The notes: a model not told the origin generated them from the letters alone. DNA of 64,000 bases from Nonlabens dokdonensis DSW-6 (GCF_000332115.1 NC_020156.1:2915501-2979500), one strand, 5' to 3'; positions 54,001 through 62,376 are shown, counted from the first letter of the stretch. Numbers and translations are program-made.

Positions 54001-54740
54001 TTGATCGTGATACTAATTATGATGCAAATCGCATACAATTGCAACGTCAGGAAGCAGGATTTCATCTCATTAAAATAGGTCATTATGGGAGTACATTTGA
54101 TCTAGGAATAGGACACCAAGCAGTAGAAACAGATGGCAATATACCAGCAGCAACGAGAATAACACAGTTGCGAGATGACTATCTTAATCTCCATGTTAAT
54201 TATCAATATAAGAGTACAGATAACGATAGATTCCCGACGCGTGGTATGCTTTTCACCGCAAAAACTGGCTTTACAGATGATCTATCTAACAGAAGGTATT
54301 TCTTTCATATCGATCCTGATGTGACTTTCTGGAATGCCATGAATGACAACCGCACGATAGTGCTTAAAACAAATCTCGCCGCCCAAACTAGAATAGGGGA
54401 CGACCCTTATTTTTATCAAGCAGCCGTTTTAGGAGCAGATAATGGATTGCGTAGTTTTAGAACAGAGCGCTTTGCTGCAAATTATGCCATGAACGCTAGC
54501 GGAGATTTGATTTTTGACTTAAAACCGATGAAAACTAAATTATTGCCTCTACGCATGACTCCTTATATAGGTTATGACATCGGTAAAGTATGGTTAAATA
54601 ATACAAGTAGTGCACGATTTCACAATAGTTATGGTGCAGGTTTTCAGCTGAGTATGACAGGATTATTCAGTTCTAGTTTCTCCTATTTCCATGGTGATGA
54701 AGGCGGTAGATTGCAATTCGGGCTTACTATTTCACAGTAG
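51066..54740 (+). CDS. Phosphoesterase-outer-membrane barrel fusion lipoprotein
   Basis: 1224 residues. Lipobox FTSC near residue 21. Domain 1 (about 40-340) is calcineurin-like: FTLILGDNVDSE, YVLAGNEDWND (GNE, where GNH is usual), VAMHHPLYSNG, SAHEKTLQFID. A middle region (about 420-830) contains MLLGDWDRHEDQWRWAE (near 600) and IPRDRDQVFARFDG (near 633), which look like the DRH catalytic and metal-binding elements of HipA/Fam20-type kinases. The last ~300 residues are a BamA/TamA-type barrel ending RLQFGLTISQ. The palindrome repeat is embedded as DAFAKAR near residue 371. Rare combination; substrate unknown. Confidence 0.75.
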   Translation: MNNKLPLNIVITLSLIFFTSCAVKSLQIDQDRHQLTENTTSEYRSFYLLGNLNSSDAPDANFKAIIQHIKSRSKKEDFTLILGDNVDSENFNRKDKDEKDKKAFKMKLEMIKELHSNIYVLAGNEDWNDEGLKGLKNIEEMVEDVLDNDEAFQPENGCPMEEIEISDTMHLFIVDSQWYIEDWNKNPDFNDKCEINTREKFITVLADEMRKQRHKTVIVAMHHPLYSNGVYGGQMGVENIYQPSIENFYVPILGSAWSFIRAQGGVSRQDRYNPLMNELMEEIKAASTDLERVFFVSAHEKTLQFIDHDHIKQIVSGTSVEEGYASLGKKGVLSSGERGYAELRIYKDKSSKVFFYQVANGTVEEIYAGDAFAKARTYNTDSLPTITEKFKKASVYTKEETTKDKEYEQFYGKHYRNLYGIDVKAPVVMLDTLYGGLKVERAGGGNQTQGLRLVDSLDREFNMRALEKDAIQFLKSAGFGAVDVDKYFGGTFPQELIRDFYTAAHPYGAFAVPRLAGAIDLKHTHPKLFYVPKQETLGDFNATHGDRLYMIVEKPDDSFNSTHMFGNNQDVESTQDLFDKIREDEKNRVDERMFIRARIFDMLLGDWDRHEDQWRWAEIVDPKDDEKVDFIAIPRDRDQVFARFDGDLLDFMRKWMKGARQFGVYGPNIKHIEQFSQSAIKLDRAILQSSDLELWKEEVAYIQKHITPDVVSKAFNEMPDEVKDDLWQQTQEDFLARKENLPDIVDRYYHHFLKFQTLKGTDKDDYFTITRLPNGITTIEAHRIKDGEKGTLLFSRTFVQKLTKEIWIYGLDDDDVFEVKGEGDDLIKIVISGGKGDDVYKIENGAAISLFDYKSEDNGLDRKNGAKVVFRDDYEINHYDTEKVPSTSSQPHLELPYNPDHGFAPSIGFTKSKLGYERNPYSSMYGFKAQYFSLTQAAKFDVFSGLGNALGHWNLEFKGLITTNNYTENFFGYGNDSEFDRDTNYDANRIQLQRQEAGFHLIKIGHYGSTFDLGIGHQAVETDGNIPAATRITQLRDDYLNLHVNYQYKSTDNDRFPTRGMLFTAKTGFTDDLSNRRYFFHIDPDVTFWNAMNDNRTIVLKTNLAAQTRIGDDPYFYQAAVLGADNGLRSFRTERFAANYAMNASGDLIFDLKPMKTKLLPLRMTPYIGYDIGKVWLNNTSSARFHNSYGAGFQLSMTGLFSSSFSYFHGDEGGRLQFGLTISQ
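52175..52190. repeat. 16-bp palindrome inside fusion gene, copy 13
   Basis: CGCTTTCGCGAAAGCG, read in frame as part of DAFAKAR between the phosphoesterase domain and the middle domain. Confidence 0.95.
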
Positions 54741-54772
54741 AATTTAATTTAGCTCATAGATTGTTGTGATTC

Positions 54773-54788
54773 CGCTTTCGCGAAAGCG
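54773..54788. repeat. 16-bp palindrome, copy 14
   Basis: Between the fusion gene and the YdbS-like gene on the plus strand. Confidence 0.95.
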
Positions 54789-54824
54789 TAACAAATAGTA
54801 ACTTTATTCTACATATAAAGTATT

Positions 54825-55331
54825 ATGACTAACGATACCATCCTCGCAGCAGAGTTACCAAATATAGAAGAAACAGACTTTCAAAAGCATCCCAAGCGGT
54901 TTTTGAACAAAAAATTAATAGCTAAGGTGCTTGTTTTTGTGCCATTATTAGCCGGTGTTGTGGTACCTTATTTTACAGTGCCAGATCACTCATGGATCTG
55001 GAAGATCACAGGTGGTTTATGGGTGTTTTTACTCATAGCGAGTATTTTTATGTCCTATAAAGAGTATTTTGTAAGAGGTTATATTTTAAGAGAAAAAGAC
55101 ATCACCTATAGAAAAGGCTGGTTGTTTCACAGTCAAATTACCGTTCCATTCAATAGAATACAGCACACAGAAATTAATCATGGTCCTATTGATCGTTTAT
55201 TTAAATTGTGTCAGCTGGATATTTTTACTGCTGGTGGTAGCTCTAGCGATTTAAGCATCAGTGGTCTCGATCCTAAAGAAGCTGCAAAACTCAAAGAATA
55301 TATTTCTGGAAAACTATCTGCTCATGCTTGA
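54825..55331 (+). CDS. bPH2-domain membrane protein (YdbS-like)
   Basis: 168 residues. Two membrane segments (LIAKVLVFVPLLAGVVVPYF and WIWKITGGLWVFLLIASIFM) are followed by one bacterial PH-like (bPH2) domain: YILREKDITYRKGWLFHSQI, VPFNRIQHTEINHGPIDRLF. The stop overlaps the start of the next bPH2 gene by 8 bp, the usual YdbS/YdbT arrangement. Role unknown; in Bacillus the pair is linked to antimicrobial resistance and envelope stress. Confidence 0.88.
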   Translation: MTNDTILAAELPNIEETDFQKHPKRFLNKKLIAKVLVFVPLLAGVVVPYFTVPDHSWIWKITGGLWVFLLIASIFMSYKEYFVRGYILREKDITYRKGWLFHSQITVPFNRIQHTEINHGPIDRLFKLCQLDIFTAGGSSSDLSISGLDPKEAAKLKEYISGKLSAHA

Positions 55332-56874
55332 TTTAACCACGCCGCAACGACAGAGCAAGAAAATCATTCTCTTTTACTTATTTAAAAGTTTTAAGGGATT
55401 GTTCCTATATTTCGTATTTGCTATGTTAGGCAGTAGATCTAGCAGTCAGTATGGATCTTATATTACCATGTTTATTATTTTTATTGCAGTAGTCTCGTTA
55501 ATTTCACCAGTACTCAAATACATATATTTTACTTTCCATATAGAAGAAAACGAGCTTATTATCCAGAAAGGGCTCTTACAAAAAGAGCGCAAATCTATAC
55601 CTCTGGAGCGTATTCAGTCTATCAATATCAATCAAAATGTAGTACAGCGTATTCTAGGAATAGTTTCTCTAGAAGTGGAAACAGCAGGTTCTAAAGCAAA
55701 AGAATTAGAAATTCCTGGACTCGATAAAGTTTTTGCAAGTCAGTTCAAAGAATTATTACAAGAACGCAAAGAAGAAATCACAGAAGAAATTAATCTTGAA
55801 GAAGTAGAAGAAACATCTGCTTCAGACGAATCACAAACAGTTACTACTGAAACAGTAAATGCAGCAGCTACCAAAAAAAGAACCACAGCTCCAGAAACTG
55901 TCATTTTAAAACTAGGTTTTCTAGACATTTTAAAAGTAGGTATTACTCAAAACCATTTGAAAAGTGGTGGTCTAGCTATAGGAGTTGCTTTTGGAGGCTG
56001 GTATCAGGTAAATGATATTTTGCAAGGGTTTTTCTCTGATTATATGGAAGAATTTTCTTGGGAAAACATTATTTCCAGTGCCAGTGCAGGAATTGCGGTG
56101 AGCTTTTTGATTTTATTTTTATTCTTCTCGGTCATCATAAGTATGGTGTTAGCTTTCAATAAGTATTGGGATTTTAGTATCGTTAAAAAAGGTGATGATC
56201 TTGAGGTGAAAATGGGGCTGCTCAATAAAAAAGAAGTCAAAATTCCTTTAAGTAAAGTCCAAGTATTGGAGTTTCATTCTAATCCGTTGCGTAAGCTACT
56301 AGGTTTTAAAACCGCCCATATTTATCAAGCCCAGTCCACAGATAGCAAATTAGGAAGCGTATCTGTTCCCGCATATAAAAAAGAGCATCGAATCATGTTG
56401 CAAAATTTGATTTTTGAAGATTCTATTGAAGCGACAGAACAGGAATTACATTGCAATCCTTATTCTTATGCACGATTGAGGTTTTATATAGCATCTACTA
56501 TTATTTTTCCGATCATGGCTGTCGCTTATTATTTTGAACAATATGTCGCAATTGTACCATTAATCATTGTTTTGATTTTACTCGTACTTGCCGCTTATAT
56601 GTATGGGAAAAGCAGTAAAGTCATAAAAGATGACGATTTTGTGGTTTTTAAAAAGGGTTGGATTTTTCCGCAGACTATTATCTCGCCAGTTTTCAAAACT
56701 CAGGCAGTAGAAAAATGGCGTAGCGTATTTTTAAAACGTAGGCGAGAAGCACATTTTAAATTACACACTGCTGGTGGCACAAGAGGATTGAGGTATTTCA
56801 AGGAAGACCAGCTGGATCACCTAATCAATACAGTAAATAACCAAGTTATTTTTAGTGAGAAAAAATGGATGTAA
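55324..56874 (+). CDS. Triple bPH2-domain membrane protein (YdbT-like)
   Basis: 516 residues from the ATG at 55324, which overlaps the previous stop (ATGCTTGA). Three bPH2 domains: ELIIQKGLLQKERKSIPLER, DLEVKMGLLNKKEVKIPLSK and FVVFKKGWIFPQTIISPVFK, separated by pairs of membrane helices. A Thr/Glu-rich linker lies near residues 155-195. Works with the preceding single-domain protein. Convergent with ald, 27 bp apart. Confidence 0.9.
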   Translation: MLDLTTPQRQSKKIILFYLFKSFKGLFLYFVFAMLGSRSSSQYGSYITMFIIFIAVVSLISPVLKYIYFTFHIEENELIIQKGLLQKERKSIPLERIQSININQNVVQRILGIVSLEVETAGSKAKELEIPGLDKVFASQFKELLQERKEEITEEINLEEVEETSASDESQTVTTETVNAAATKKRTTAPETVILKLGFLDILKVGITQNHLKSGGLAIGVAFGGWYQVNDILQGFFSDYMEEFSWENIISSASAGIAVSFLILFLFFSVIISMVLAFNKYWDFSIVKKGDDLEVKMGLLNKKEVKIPLSKVQVLEFHSNPLRKLLGFKTAHIYQAQSTDSKLGSVSVPAYKKEHRIMLQNLIFEDSIEATEQELHCNPYSYARLRFYIASTIIFPIMAVAYYFEQYVAIVPLIIVLILLVLAAYMYGKSSKVIKDDDFVVFKKGWIFPQTIISPVFKTQAVEKWRSVFLKRRREAHFKLHTAGGTRGLRYFKEDQLDHLINTVNNQVIFSEKKWM

Positions 56875-56901
56875 GGTTGAGGTAGGAACAAGTAATTTGT
56901 T

Positions 56902-57987
56902 TTACCATCCAAAAGCATCATTAAGTTCTTGATAAACCACCTTTCCAGAAACGATATTTAATCCAGATCGCAATGTGGCATCTTTTTCACAGGCTTTCTC
57001 CCATCCCATTTTTGCCAATTTTAATACATAAGGTAGCGTGACATTAGTAAGCGCTACTGTTGAAGTATATGGAACTGCGCCAGGCATGTTAGCTACCGTA
57101 TAATGTACTACATCATCAATAATGTACACAGGATCTTCATGAGTAGTAGGACGTGTAGTTTCTACGCAGCCACCTTGATCTACCGCTACATCTACAATCA
57201 CGGTTCCTGGACGCATTTCTTTAAGCATGTCTCTTGTGATAAGATTTGGAGCTTTTGCCCCTTTAAGCAATACGCCACCTATGATCAAATCATGCGTTTT
57301 AATGTGTTTTCTAATATTAAATTCATTTGAAAACTCTGTAACTACGTGTGGTGGCATGACATCATTTACATACCTTAAACGCTTCATGTTGATATCCATT
57401 ATGGTAACATGAGCTCCTAAACCAGCAGCCATTTTTGCTGCTTGAATTCCTACCACTCCAGCTCCCAAAACCAATACCTTACCAGGAGCAACTCCCGGAA
57501 CACCACCTAAAAGCACGCCACGACCTTTTACCGGTTTCTCTAAGTATTTTGCTCCTTGTTGTATTGCAAGTCTACCTGCAACCTCTGACATAGGTGTAAG
57601 GAGTGGTAACGTACCATCGGCATCTTCTACAGTTTCATAAGCAATGCAAACGGCTTTTGATTTTATCATCGCCTTAGTTAAAGGCTCGCTTGATGCAAAA
57701 TGAAAATAGGTAAAAACTAGTTGTCCTTCTTTTATTAAATCATACTCCTCGGCGATAGGTTCTTTAACCTTTACGATCATCTCACTACTGTCGTACACTT
57801 CTTCAATGTGATCTAGAATAACAGCGCCGGCACCTTCATAATCCTCATCAGAAAAACCACTTCCTTCTCCAGCACTTTTTTGTACATAAACCGTATGATT
57901 GTCTTTAACTAGTTCAAAAACTCCTGCAGGAGTAATTCCTACTCTGCTTTCGTTATTTTTTATCTCTTTAGGAATCCCTACAACCAT
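56902..57987 (-). CDS. ald: Alanine dehydrogenase
   Basis: 361 residues, slightly shorter than the usual 370. MVVGIPKEIKNNESRVGITPAG, FTYFHFASS, the NAD-binding GKVLVLGAGVVGIQAAKMAAGLG and GAVPYTSTVALTN are characteristic. It interconverts L-alanine and pyruvate plus ammonia with NAD. It is convergent with the YdbT-like gene; upstream at 58055-58110 is a perfect inverted repeat that may control it. Confidence 0.96.
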   Translation of the reverse strand: MVVGIPKEIKNNESRVGITPAGVFELVKDNHTVYVQKSAGEGSGFSDEDYEGAGAVILDHIEEVYDSSEMIVKVKEPIAEEYDLIKEGQLVFTYFHFASSEPLTKAMIKSKAVCIAYETVEDADGTLPLLTPMSEVAGRLAIQQGAKYLEKPVKGRGVLLGGVPGVAPGKVLVLGAGVVGIQAAKMAAGLGAHVTIMDINMKRLRYVNDVMPPHVVTEFSNEFNIRKHIKTHDLIIGGVLLKGAKAPNLITRDMLKEMRPGTVIVDVAVDQGGCVETTRPTTHEDPVYIIDDVVHYTVANMPGAVPYTSTVALTNVTLPYVLKLAKMGWEKACEKDATLRSGLNIVSGKVVYQELNDAFGW

Positions 57988-58054
57988 GTTGGTGTTTTTT
58001 AAATTAAAGGGCTAAGTTGGTTTATTTTATATAAATATGAAAGTAATTACTAAA

Positions 58055-58110
58055 TTTTATAGGGTATGAGGTTTAAAATAATACGATATATGTATTTATA
58101 CCCTATAAAA
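58055..58110 (-). promoter_or_regulatory. 13-bp inverted repeat upstream of ald
   Basis: TTTTATAGGGTAT (58055-58067) and ATACCCTATAAAA (58098-58110) are exact complements separated by 30 bp, with a further AATAGGGTGTAA just outside. It lies 68 bp before the ald ATG. On the ald strand the outer arm reads AGGGTATAAATACATAT, close to the GGGTATTTATACATAT upstream of 42595. Confidence 0.45.
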
Positions 58111-58162
58111 AATAGGGTGTAATATCAATATTGTATTTTAAAGAATAGGATGAAATAAGTTC

Positions 58163-58178
58163 CGCTTTCGCGAAAGCG
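58163..58178. repeat. 16-bp palindrome, copy 15
   Basis: Between the DUF3050 and ald genes. The last copy before the accessory region; none occurs in 58179-64000. Confidence 0.95.
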
Positions 58179-58354
58179 AGATCAGAATAAAAATTATTAA
58201 AAGTTTCACGAGTTCAAAAAATCGATAGAACACGACCGATTTCTATAAAATTAAAAAGCGTTCAAGTATGTAAATCTTCTCTTCTATTCTCCTTATTATC
58301 GTGAAAATAGGCGCGTAAAAGATAAAGCCAACACAGAAAAATAATTGTAAAAAT

Positions 58355-59149
58355 TTATGCTATCGCTGCGTGAGAAGCAGTTTTCTTGTGCTGAATTAAA
58401 TCTGTAATGGCATCCCAAAGCTGAATGCGCTTTTCTAAAGATTGCTTAGCAACTATGAGTGTTTCATTCCATTTTTGGTCATCGTCCTGACACAATTCTG
58501 CAACCATTTCTAGCGATAATGGTCCGTGCTCATCGCCATCCAGCTCAATATGTCTATTGAGGTAATAATTGATCTTGCTGTATTGATGGTCTTTTTGCTC
58601 AGCATTTTCTAGAATTTCTAGAAACATATCAGGAATTACATCTTCACGTCCAAAGGTAAATGCAGACGCTACTAGGTGCATTTTATTAGTCTCGATAATA
58701 GAGAAGGTGAACTTTACAAAATCTGCTATTTTTTCCTCAATGCCTATTTCATTCAAGGCAAAATTTACCGATTGTCCTGATTTTATATGATTGATAAATG
58801 CATCTATTTCACTCGTAGAAGCATCCATTTGCTGCATGGCTTCCAGATACATTTCAAAATGACTTTTAGGTTCTCCTAGCTCGTTTACATCGCTTTCTTC
58901 ACCATGCACTATTTCATTGATAAATCTCGATAGGACTGGGTTTTCTGGCGGAGTCCATGGTGAGTTAACATTAGTAAGATTTACTTGAAGAGTTTTTAAT
59001 AAAGACATAAAATCCCAAACAGCAAACACATGATTTTCCATAAAAACTTTAATATCCTCTATGTTTTTGAGGTTGTTATAAAGCTTATGATTCTTTAATT
59101 GAGATCTCAGGTCTACTAGTTCGTTTTCTATATGTTGTATTCTCGTCAT
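58355..59149 (-). CDS. DUF3050 (haem-oxygenase-like fold) protein
   Basis: 264 residues. [56 protein letters not shown] and [20 protein letters not shown] are the DUF3050 pattern, with conserved His and Glu residues of the haem-oxygenase-like diiron fold. The reaction is not known to me. Transcribed alone. Confidence 0.85.
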   Translation of the reverse strand: MTRIQHIENELVDLRSQLKNHKLYNNLKNIEDIKVFMENHVFAVWDFMSLLKTLQVNLTNVNSPWTPPENPVLSRFINEIVHGEESDVNELGEPKSHFEMYLEAMQQMDASTSEIDAFINHIKSGQSVNFALNEIGIEEKIADFVKFTFSIIETNKMHLVASAFTFGREDVIPDMFLEILENAEQKDHQYSKINYYLNRHIELDGDEHGPLSLEMVAELCQDDDQKWNETLIVAKQSLEKRIQLWDAITDLIQHKKTASHAAIA

Positions 59150-59369
59150 TGTAGGAATCTTTGTCTTATGGTTATAAGTAAGTTGCTTACTGAAAAAGCA
59201 AAAATAATACTATTCAGTTCGAACTTTTTCTTAAAACTTTCAACAAAATGGTAAGTTTACTAGATACAATGCTGCGATCGAAATTCCTTCATTTGCGATC
59301 ATTCATATGAAAGTACTTTGGGGATAAATTGAAGCAGGTTTTAGTAGTTTTATGCTGCAGTGCTTTGTT

Positions 59370-59942
59370 TTAAACAGTTATTTTTATTCGTTTTATTTGA
59401 TTTTGGTATTGAATTTCAGTTGTTGATAATGCGTTTTGATCAAGTCCATTATGAATGGAAAAAAAATTATCATTATCAGATTCCGATTCTTTTTCTAACA
59501 CGAATTCTATTCCAGTAAGTATATCTCCGGTCTCATATTTTTCTCCAGTTTCTACTGATTGACTCAAAAAATTGTAGGTTAGAATATTGATTCCTATAAT
59601 TGGCTTATTCAAGTTTTTAGTCAACTCCGATTTTCCGTCTTTTTTCCAAACTAAAGGCATTTCTTTTTCCAATCCATACCAATCCAGTTTATCAGTCAAT
59701 TCAAACGAATTAATTGTTAAGCTAAATTCGTCCAATTTATAAGCAGTAAATTCAAATCTTTTTCCCTCAATTTCGAGAACTATTGGTCCATCTGTCAGCC
59801 ATTCGTTTTCTTTTGTGTTCCACATTATCCAAAATCGGTCTATGCTCTTTCCTATAAGTTCAAATAAGATTTTGTCAAATTCTATTCTAAAACTCTCTGC
59901 TGAATTATAGAATTTTGGTTTATAAGTAGGAATTCCGAGCAT
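59370..59942 (-). CDS. Unknown protein, accessory region
   Basis: 190 residues, no signal peptide or membrane segment. It begins MLGIPTYKPKFYNSAESFRI and has RFWIMWNTKENEWLTDGPIV and LDWYGLEKEMPLVWKKDGK. I do not recognise the family. First of four unrelated minus-strand genes separated by long AT-rich spacers, a layout typical of acquired cassettes. Confidence 0.6.
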   Translation of the reverse strand: MLGIPTYKPKFYNSAESFRIEFDKILFELIGKSIDRFWIMWNTKENEWLTDGPIVLEIEGKRFEFTAYKLDEFSLTINSFELTDKLDWYGLEKEMPLVWKKDGKSELTKNLNKPIIGINILTYNFLSQSVETGEKYETGDILTGIEFVLEKESESDNDNFFSIHNGLDQNALSTTEIQYQNQIKRIKITV

Positions 59943-60010
59943 TCTTTTTTAATTGGTAACAAAGGTCTAGTATAAGAAAATAAGGGCAATTGTAAATGAT
60001 ACTTTTCAGA

Positions 60011-60084
60011 TTGAGCTAAAGCCGAATTTTAAATTTTGTTAATTATTTTAATCTTTTTAATTAAGTCAAATTTAAAAATTTGGC
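60011..60084. repeat. Spacer inverted-repeat element B
   Basis: GCCGAATTTTAAATTT (60021-60036) and AAATTTAAAAATTTGGC (60068-60084) are imperfect complements. The left arm is preceded by AGCTAAA, as in the element at 60811. Confidence 0.55.
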
Positions 60085-60159
60085 GACTTTCCAAATATAC
60101 CTTACTTCAATTAAGCAACTGACTAGCTATAAGCCGTATAAGTTGTCGTGCATAGTTAT

Positions 60160-60738
60160 TTAATGTCCGTGACCTTGATTTTCACTATTCATTTTTATAA
60201 CTTGTAACCTTTGTTCCGCTAAAGTTTCTACTCCGTATTCAATTCGTTCAGCATCGGTTATTTGTGTCGTATCAATTTCTGATAGTATCCAAGGTTCGTC
60301 TCCTTCTTTATAAAATTGAGTCCCGTAAATTTGTGGTTCTCCTTTGCTTAATAAATATCTGTCAGTTGTTGCTGCAAGAAGCCATTTGTTAATTGTTGAA
60401 TCCAAGTCAATGGCTTTTTTCATTAACCTTACTGCTTTTCCATAATCAGTAGAATCGTTTCCGTGTTGAAAAACCATTGCAGCATTCTTGTAATCTTTCG
60501 CAGTTTTAATTTTATTCAAGGCTATAATTTCATTTACTCTTACTCTTCTTAAACTGTCTCTTTTGTTTAATTCTTGCCAATTTATGTTGTCAGTTTTTCG
60601 GTCATTTTGGTCGTTTTCATAAATTTCAATTAATTCAGCATTGTCAATTTCGCTAATTTCTTTTTCAGATTCCTGTTTTTTTTCAGTTTTGCAACTTAAA
60701 ATAGTAACTATTAAAATCAATAATGATATTCTTTTCAT
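60160..60738 (-). CDS. Lipoprotein, DUF6624-like
   Basis: 192 residues. Lipobox ILSC (SLLILIVTILSC). The pattern NAAMVFQHGNDSTDYGKAVR, KWLLAATTDRYLLSKGEPQI and YGTQF matches the DUF6624 family (conserved QHG and DR...PQxYGTQ), as I remember it. Function unknown; TPR-like helical architecture is likely. Second of the spaced accessory genes. Confidence 0.7.
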   Translation of the reverse strand: MKRISLLILIVTILSCKTEKKQESEKEISEIDNAELIEIYENDQNDRKTDNINWQELNKRDSLRRVRVNEIIALNKIKTAKDYKNAAMVFQHGNDSTDYGKAVRLMKKAIDLDSTINKWLLAATTDRYLLSKGEPQIYGTQFYKEGDEPWILSEIDTTQITDAERIEYGVETLAEQRLQVIKMNSENQGHGH

Positions 60739-60810
60739 ATGGTTTGGTTCAAATTATGCGCATTTTTTATTTTACTTGCAGCGTGCAAATTAGAAAAGTA
60801 TTTTCGGATA

Positions 60811-60886
60811 AAGCTAAAGCCAAATTTTTAAATTTTACTATATTCTTGTAATAGAAATTGGCCTAAATTGTTATTTAGATTTGGCT
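60811..60886. repeat. Spacer inverted-repeat element C
   Basis: AGCCAAATTTTTA (60818-60830) pairs with TTTAGATTTGGCT (60874-60886). Shares AGCTAAAGCC-R-AATTT with element B. Confidence 0.55.
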
Positions 60887-61005
60887 TTTAAAACAAGCCT
60901 TTGCCATTGCAAAATCAGGATACATTTATGATGATTCTTACAGAAATACTCTAGTGATGAAATAAAGCAGATTTCACTTATTTTTTACCACAGCACTTTG
61001 TCGTC

Positions 61006-61575
61006 CTACGTTATTCTTTTGATTAGTTTTTCGTATTTGTACTCAATTTCTTTCCTTCTGTTAGATTTTCCTTTAATTTGTCCATAAACTTTATCCGACT
61101 TTGATTTATATTCTATCGAAGTTTCTGAACAACCCCACATAAAGTAATCGTCTTCTTTTTCGTTTGTAAACCTATCAAACGAGTACTTTGATAAAGTTGG
61201 TACAATCACATAACTTTTTCCCTTTTTCAAGTGTCGTATTCCAGATCTGCATACAGCACCTCCAAAAGAACCAAATAGTCTTATTTTTCTCTTATTTAAT
61301 ATACCTTTTATAACGGATAAAACTTCTAAATCTACAGATTGCCAATATTCAGCTGTTCCGTTATAATCTGTTTTTAATGTTTCATTTATTGTTTCTTCAA
61401 GCGAATGAAAAGTTTTTCCATTGTCAAGATGAAAATTTTCTTCAATTACTTTAACCGTCAGAACTAAATCAGCTTTTTTCGCCGTTTTGATAAAATTTCC
61501 GCCCCAATCGCAGCTACAAGCAAATCCTGAAGTTGAGATAAATAGTGAAAATATTATTAGCAAGTTTTTTGTCAT
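61006..61575 (-). CDS. Secreted TIMP/netrin-like protein
   Basis: 189 residues from MTKNLLIIFSLFISTSGFAC (ATG at 61575; an ATG four codons upstream is possible). After the signal the mature protein begins CSCDWGGNFIKTAKKADLVL, then VKVIEE. This N-terminal CxC plus the AD-V---V strand is the look of TIMP/netrin-like (OB-fold) domains found in bacterial secreted proteins. Further cysteines are in GGAVCRSG and MWGCSET. Function unknown. Confidence 0.65.
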   Translation of the reverse strand: MTKNLLIIFSLFISTSGFACSCDWGGNFIKTAKKADLVLTVKVIEENFHLDNGKTFHSLEETINETLKTDYNGTAEYWQSVDLEVLSVIKGILNKRKIRLFGSFGGAVCRSGIRHLKKGKSYVIVPTLSKYSFDRFTNEKEDDYFMWGCSETSIEYKSKSDKVYGQIKGKSNRRKEIEYKYEKLIKRIT

Positions 61576-61587
61576 AATGTAGCACAA

Positions 61588-61696
61588 CGATTTGTATATG
61601 GTTTGTTGGGTGTTTTAAGCACTTAATTTAGCAAATAAAAACCGAATAGAAAATCTGCGAGGATTTTAGTAAGTAGGCTATAACTAGCAATTAATT
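61588..61696. other. AT-rich cassette spacer D
   Basis: 109 bp without a gene. Contains TATAACTAGCAATTAATT and GTTGGGTG and the ends ACACAACA/GTTGTGTG; I associate such wording with the spacers between small unrelated genes in flavobacteria, from memory only. Confidence 0.35.
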
Positions 61697-62326
61697 TTAT
61701 ACTGTGTTGTGTGTAGGCTTTTCTTTCAGATTATTAATTTCAGTTATCAATTCCGCTTTTTGATTTTCCGTCAGTTCATTAAATAATTTGACTTTCTTTC
61801 CTTTATACTTAAATATTATTTCTCCCATTATATGACCAAAAAGTAATTTTCTATTCAGAGCGATATTCCGCAATGTTTTGTCATAAGTCGATAATGAGTT
61901 TTCTTGGGTTTCATTCCGAATATTTTCTACGTGTTTCAATTCAAAACTTTGTGTTTTAGTTAGAAAAGTTCCTTTTTTACTTAAAGTCATTTTTCCTTTT
62001 TCAATTCGCAATTCTTGTCGTCCATTAATCAGCCACAAAAATTGTCTTAATCCGATAGTCGCTGCAATTGGATGAACAACAAAAAACACAAGTATAAATT
62101 CCGTTGAAATTTCATTTCCGTTTATAAAACCTTCGATAATTCCAGAAAAAAAGAGTCCACAAGAAAATAACGTAAATCCGAGTGCAATAAATGTATTTCT
62201 TGAATTATTTGATGCAAATAAGCTATTACTTTTCGGTAAGCACACAAACTTTTTCCTATTCAAACCGAAAGTAAAAATTCGGCTGTATTGGTATTGAAAA
62301 TTTATTAATTTATCTTTAATGTTCAT
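61697..62326 (-). CDS. Unknown membrane protein, accessory region
   Basis: 209 residues. Two membrane segments (ALGFTLFSCGLFFSGIIEGF and FILVFFVVHPIAATIGLRQF) are followed by a soluble PH-like stretch (ELRIEKGKMTLSKKGTFLTK, IIFKYKGKKVKLFNEL). Not a family I can name. It is last of the four spaced genes and lies 31 bp from the left end of the IS. Confidence 0.6.
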   Translation of the reverse strand: MNIKDKLINFQYQYSRIFTFGLNRKKFVCLPKSNSLFASNNSRNTFIALGFTLFSCGLFFSGIIEGFINGNEISTEFILVFFVVHPIAATIGLRQFLWLINGRQELRIEKGKMTLSKKGTFLTKTQSFELKHVENIRNETQENSLSTYDKTLRNIALNRKLLFGHIMGEIIFKYKGKKVKLFNELTENQKAELITEINNLKEKPTHNTV

Positions 62327-62357
62327 TGGTTTGTCAGCTCACACACAACGGCAGTTC

Positions 62358-62368
62358 GTCTCAAAACT
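62358..62368 (+). repeat. IS1182-type element, left inverted repeat
   Basis: GTCTCAAAACT, complementary to AGTTTTGAGAC at 63980-63990. Bases outside align further (CAG at offset 3). Confidence 0.8.
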
Positions 62369-62376
62369 GCGTGATT

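Noticed and set aside
61605..61611. GTTGGGT as an integron attC core
   Set aside because: A single 7-bp match; no paired core and no integrase in the window.
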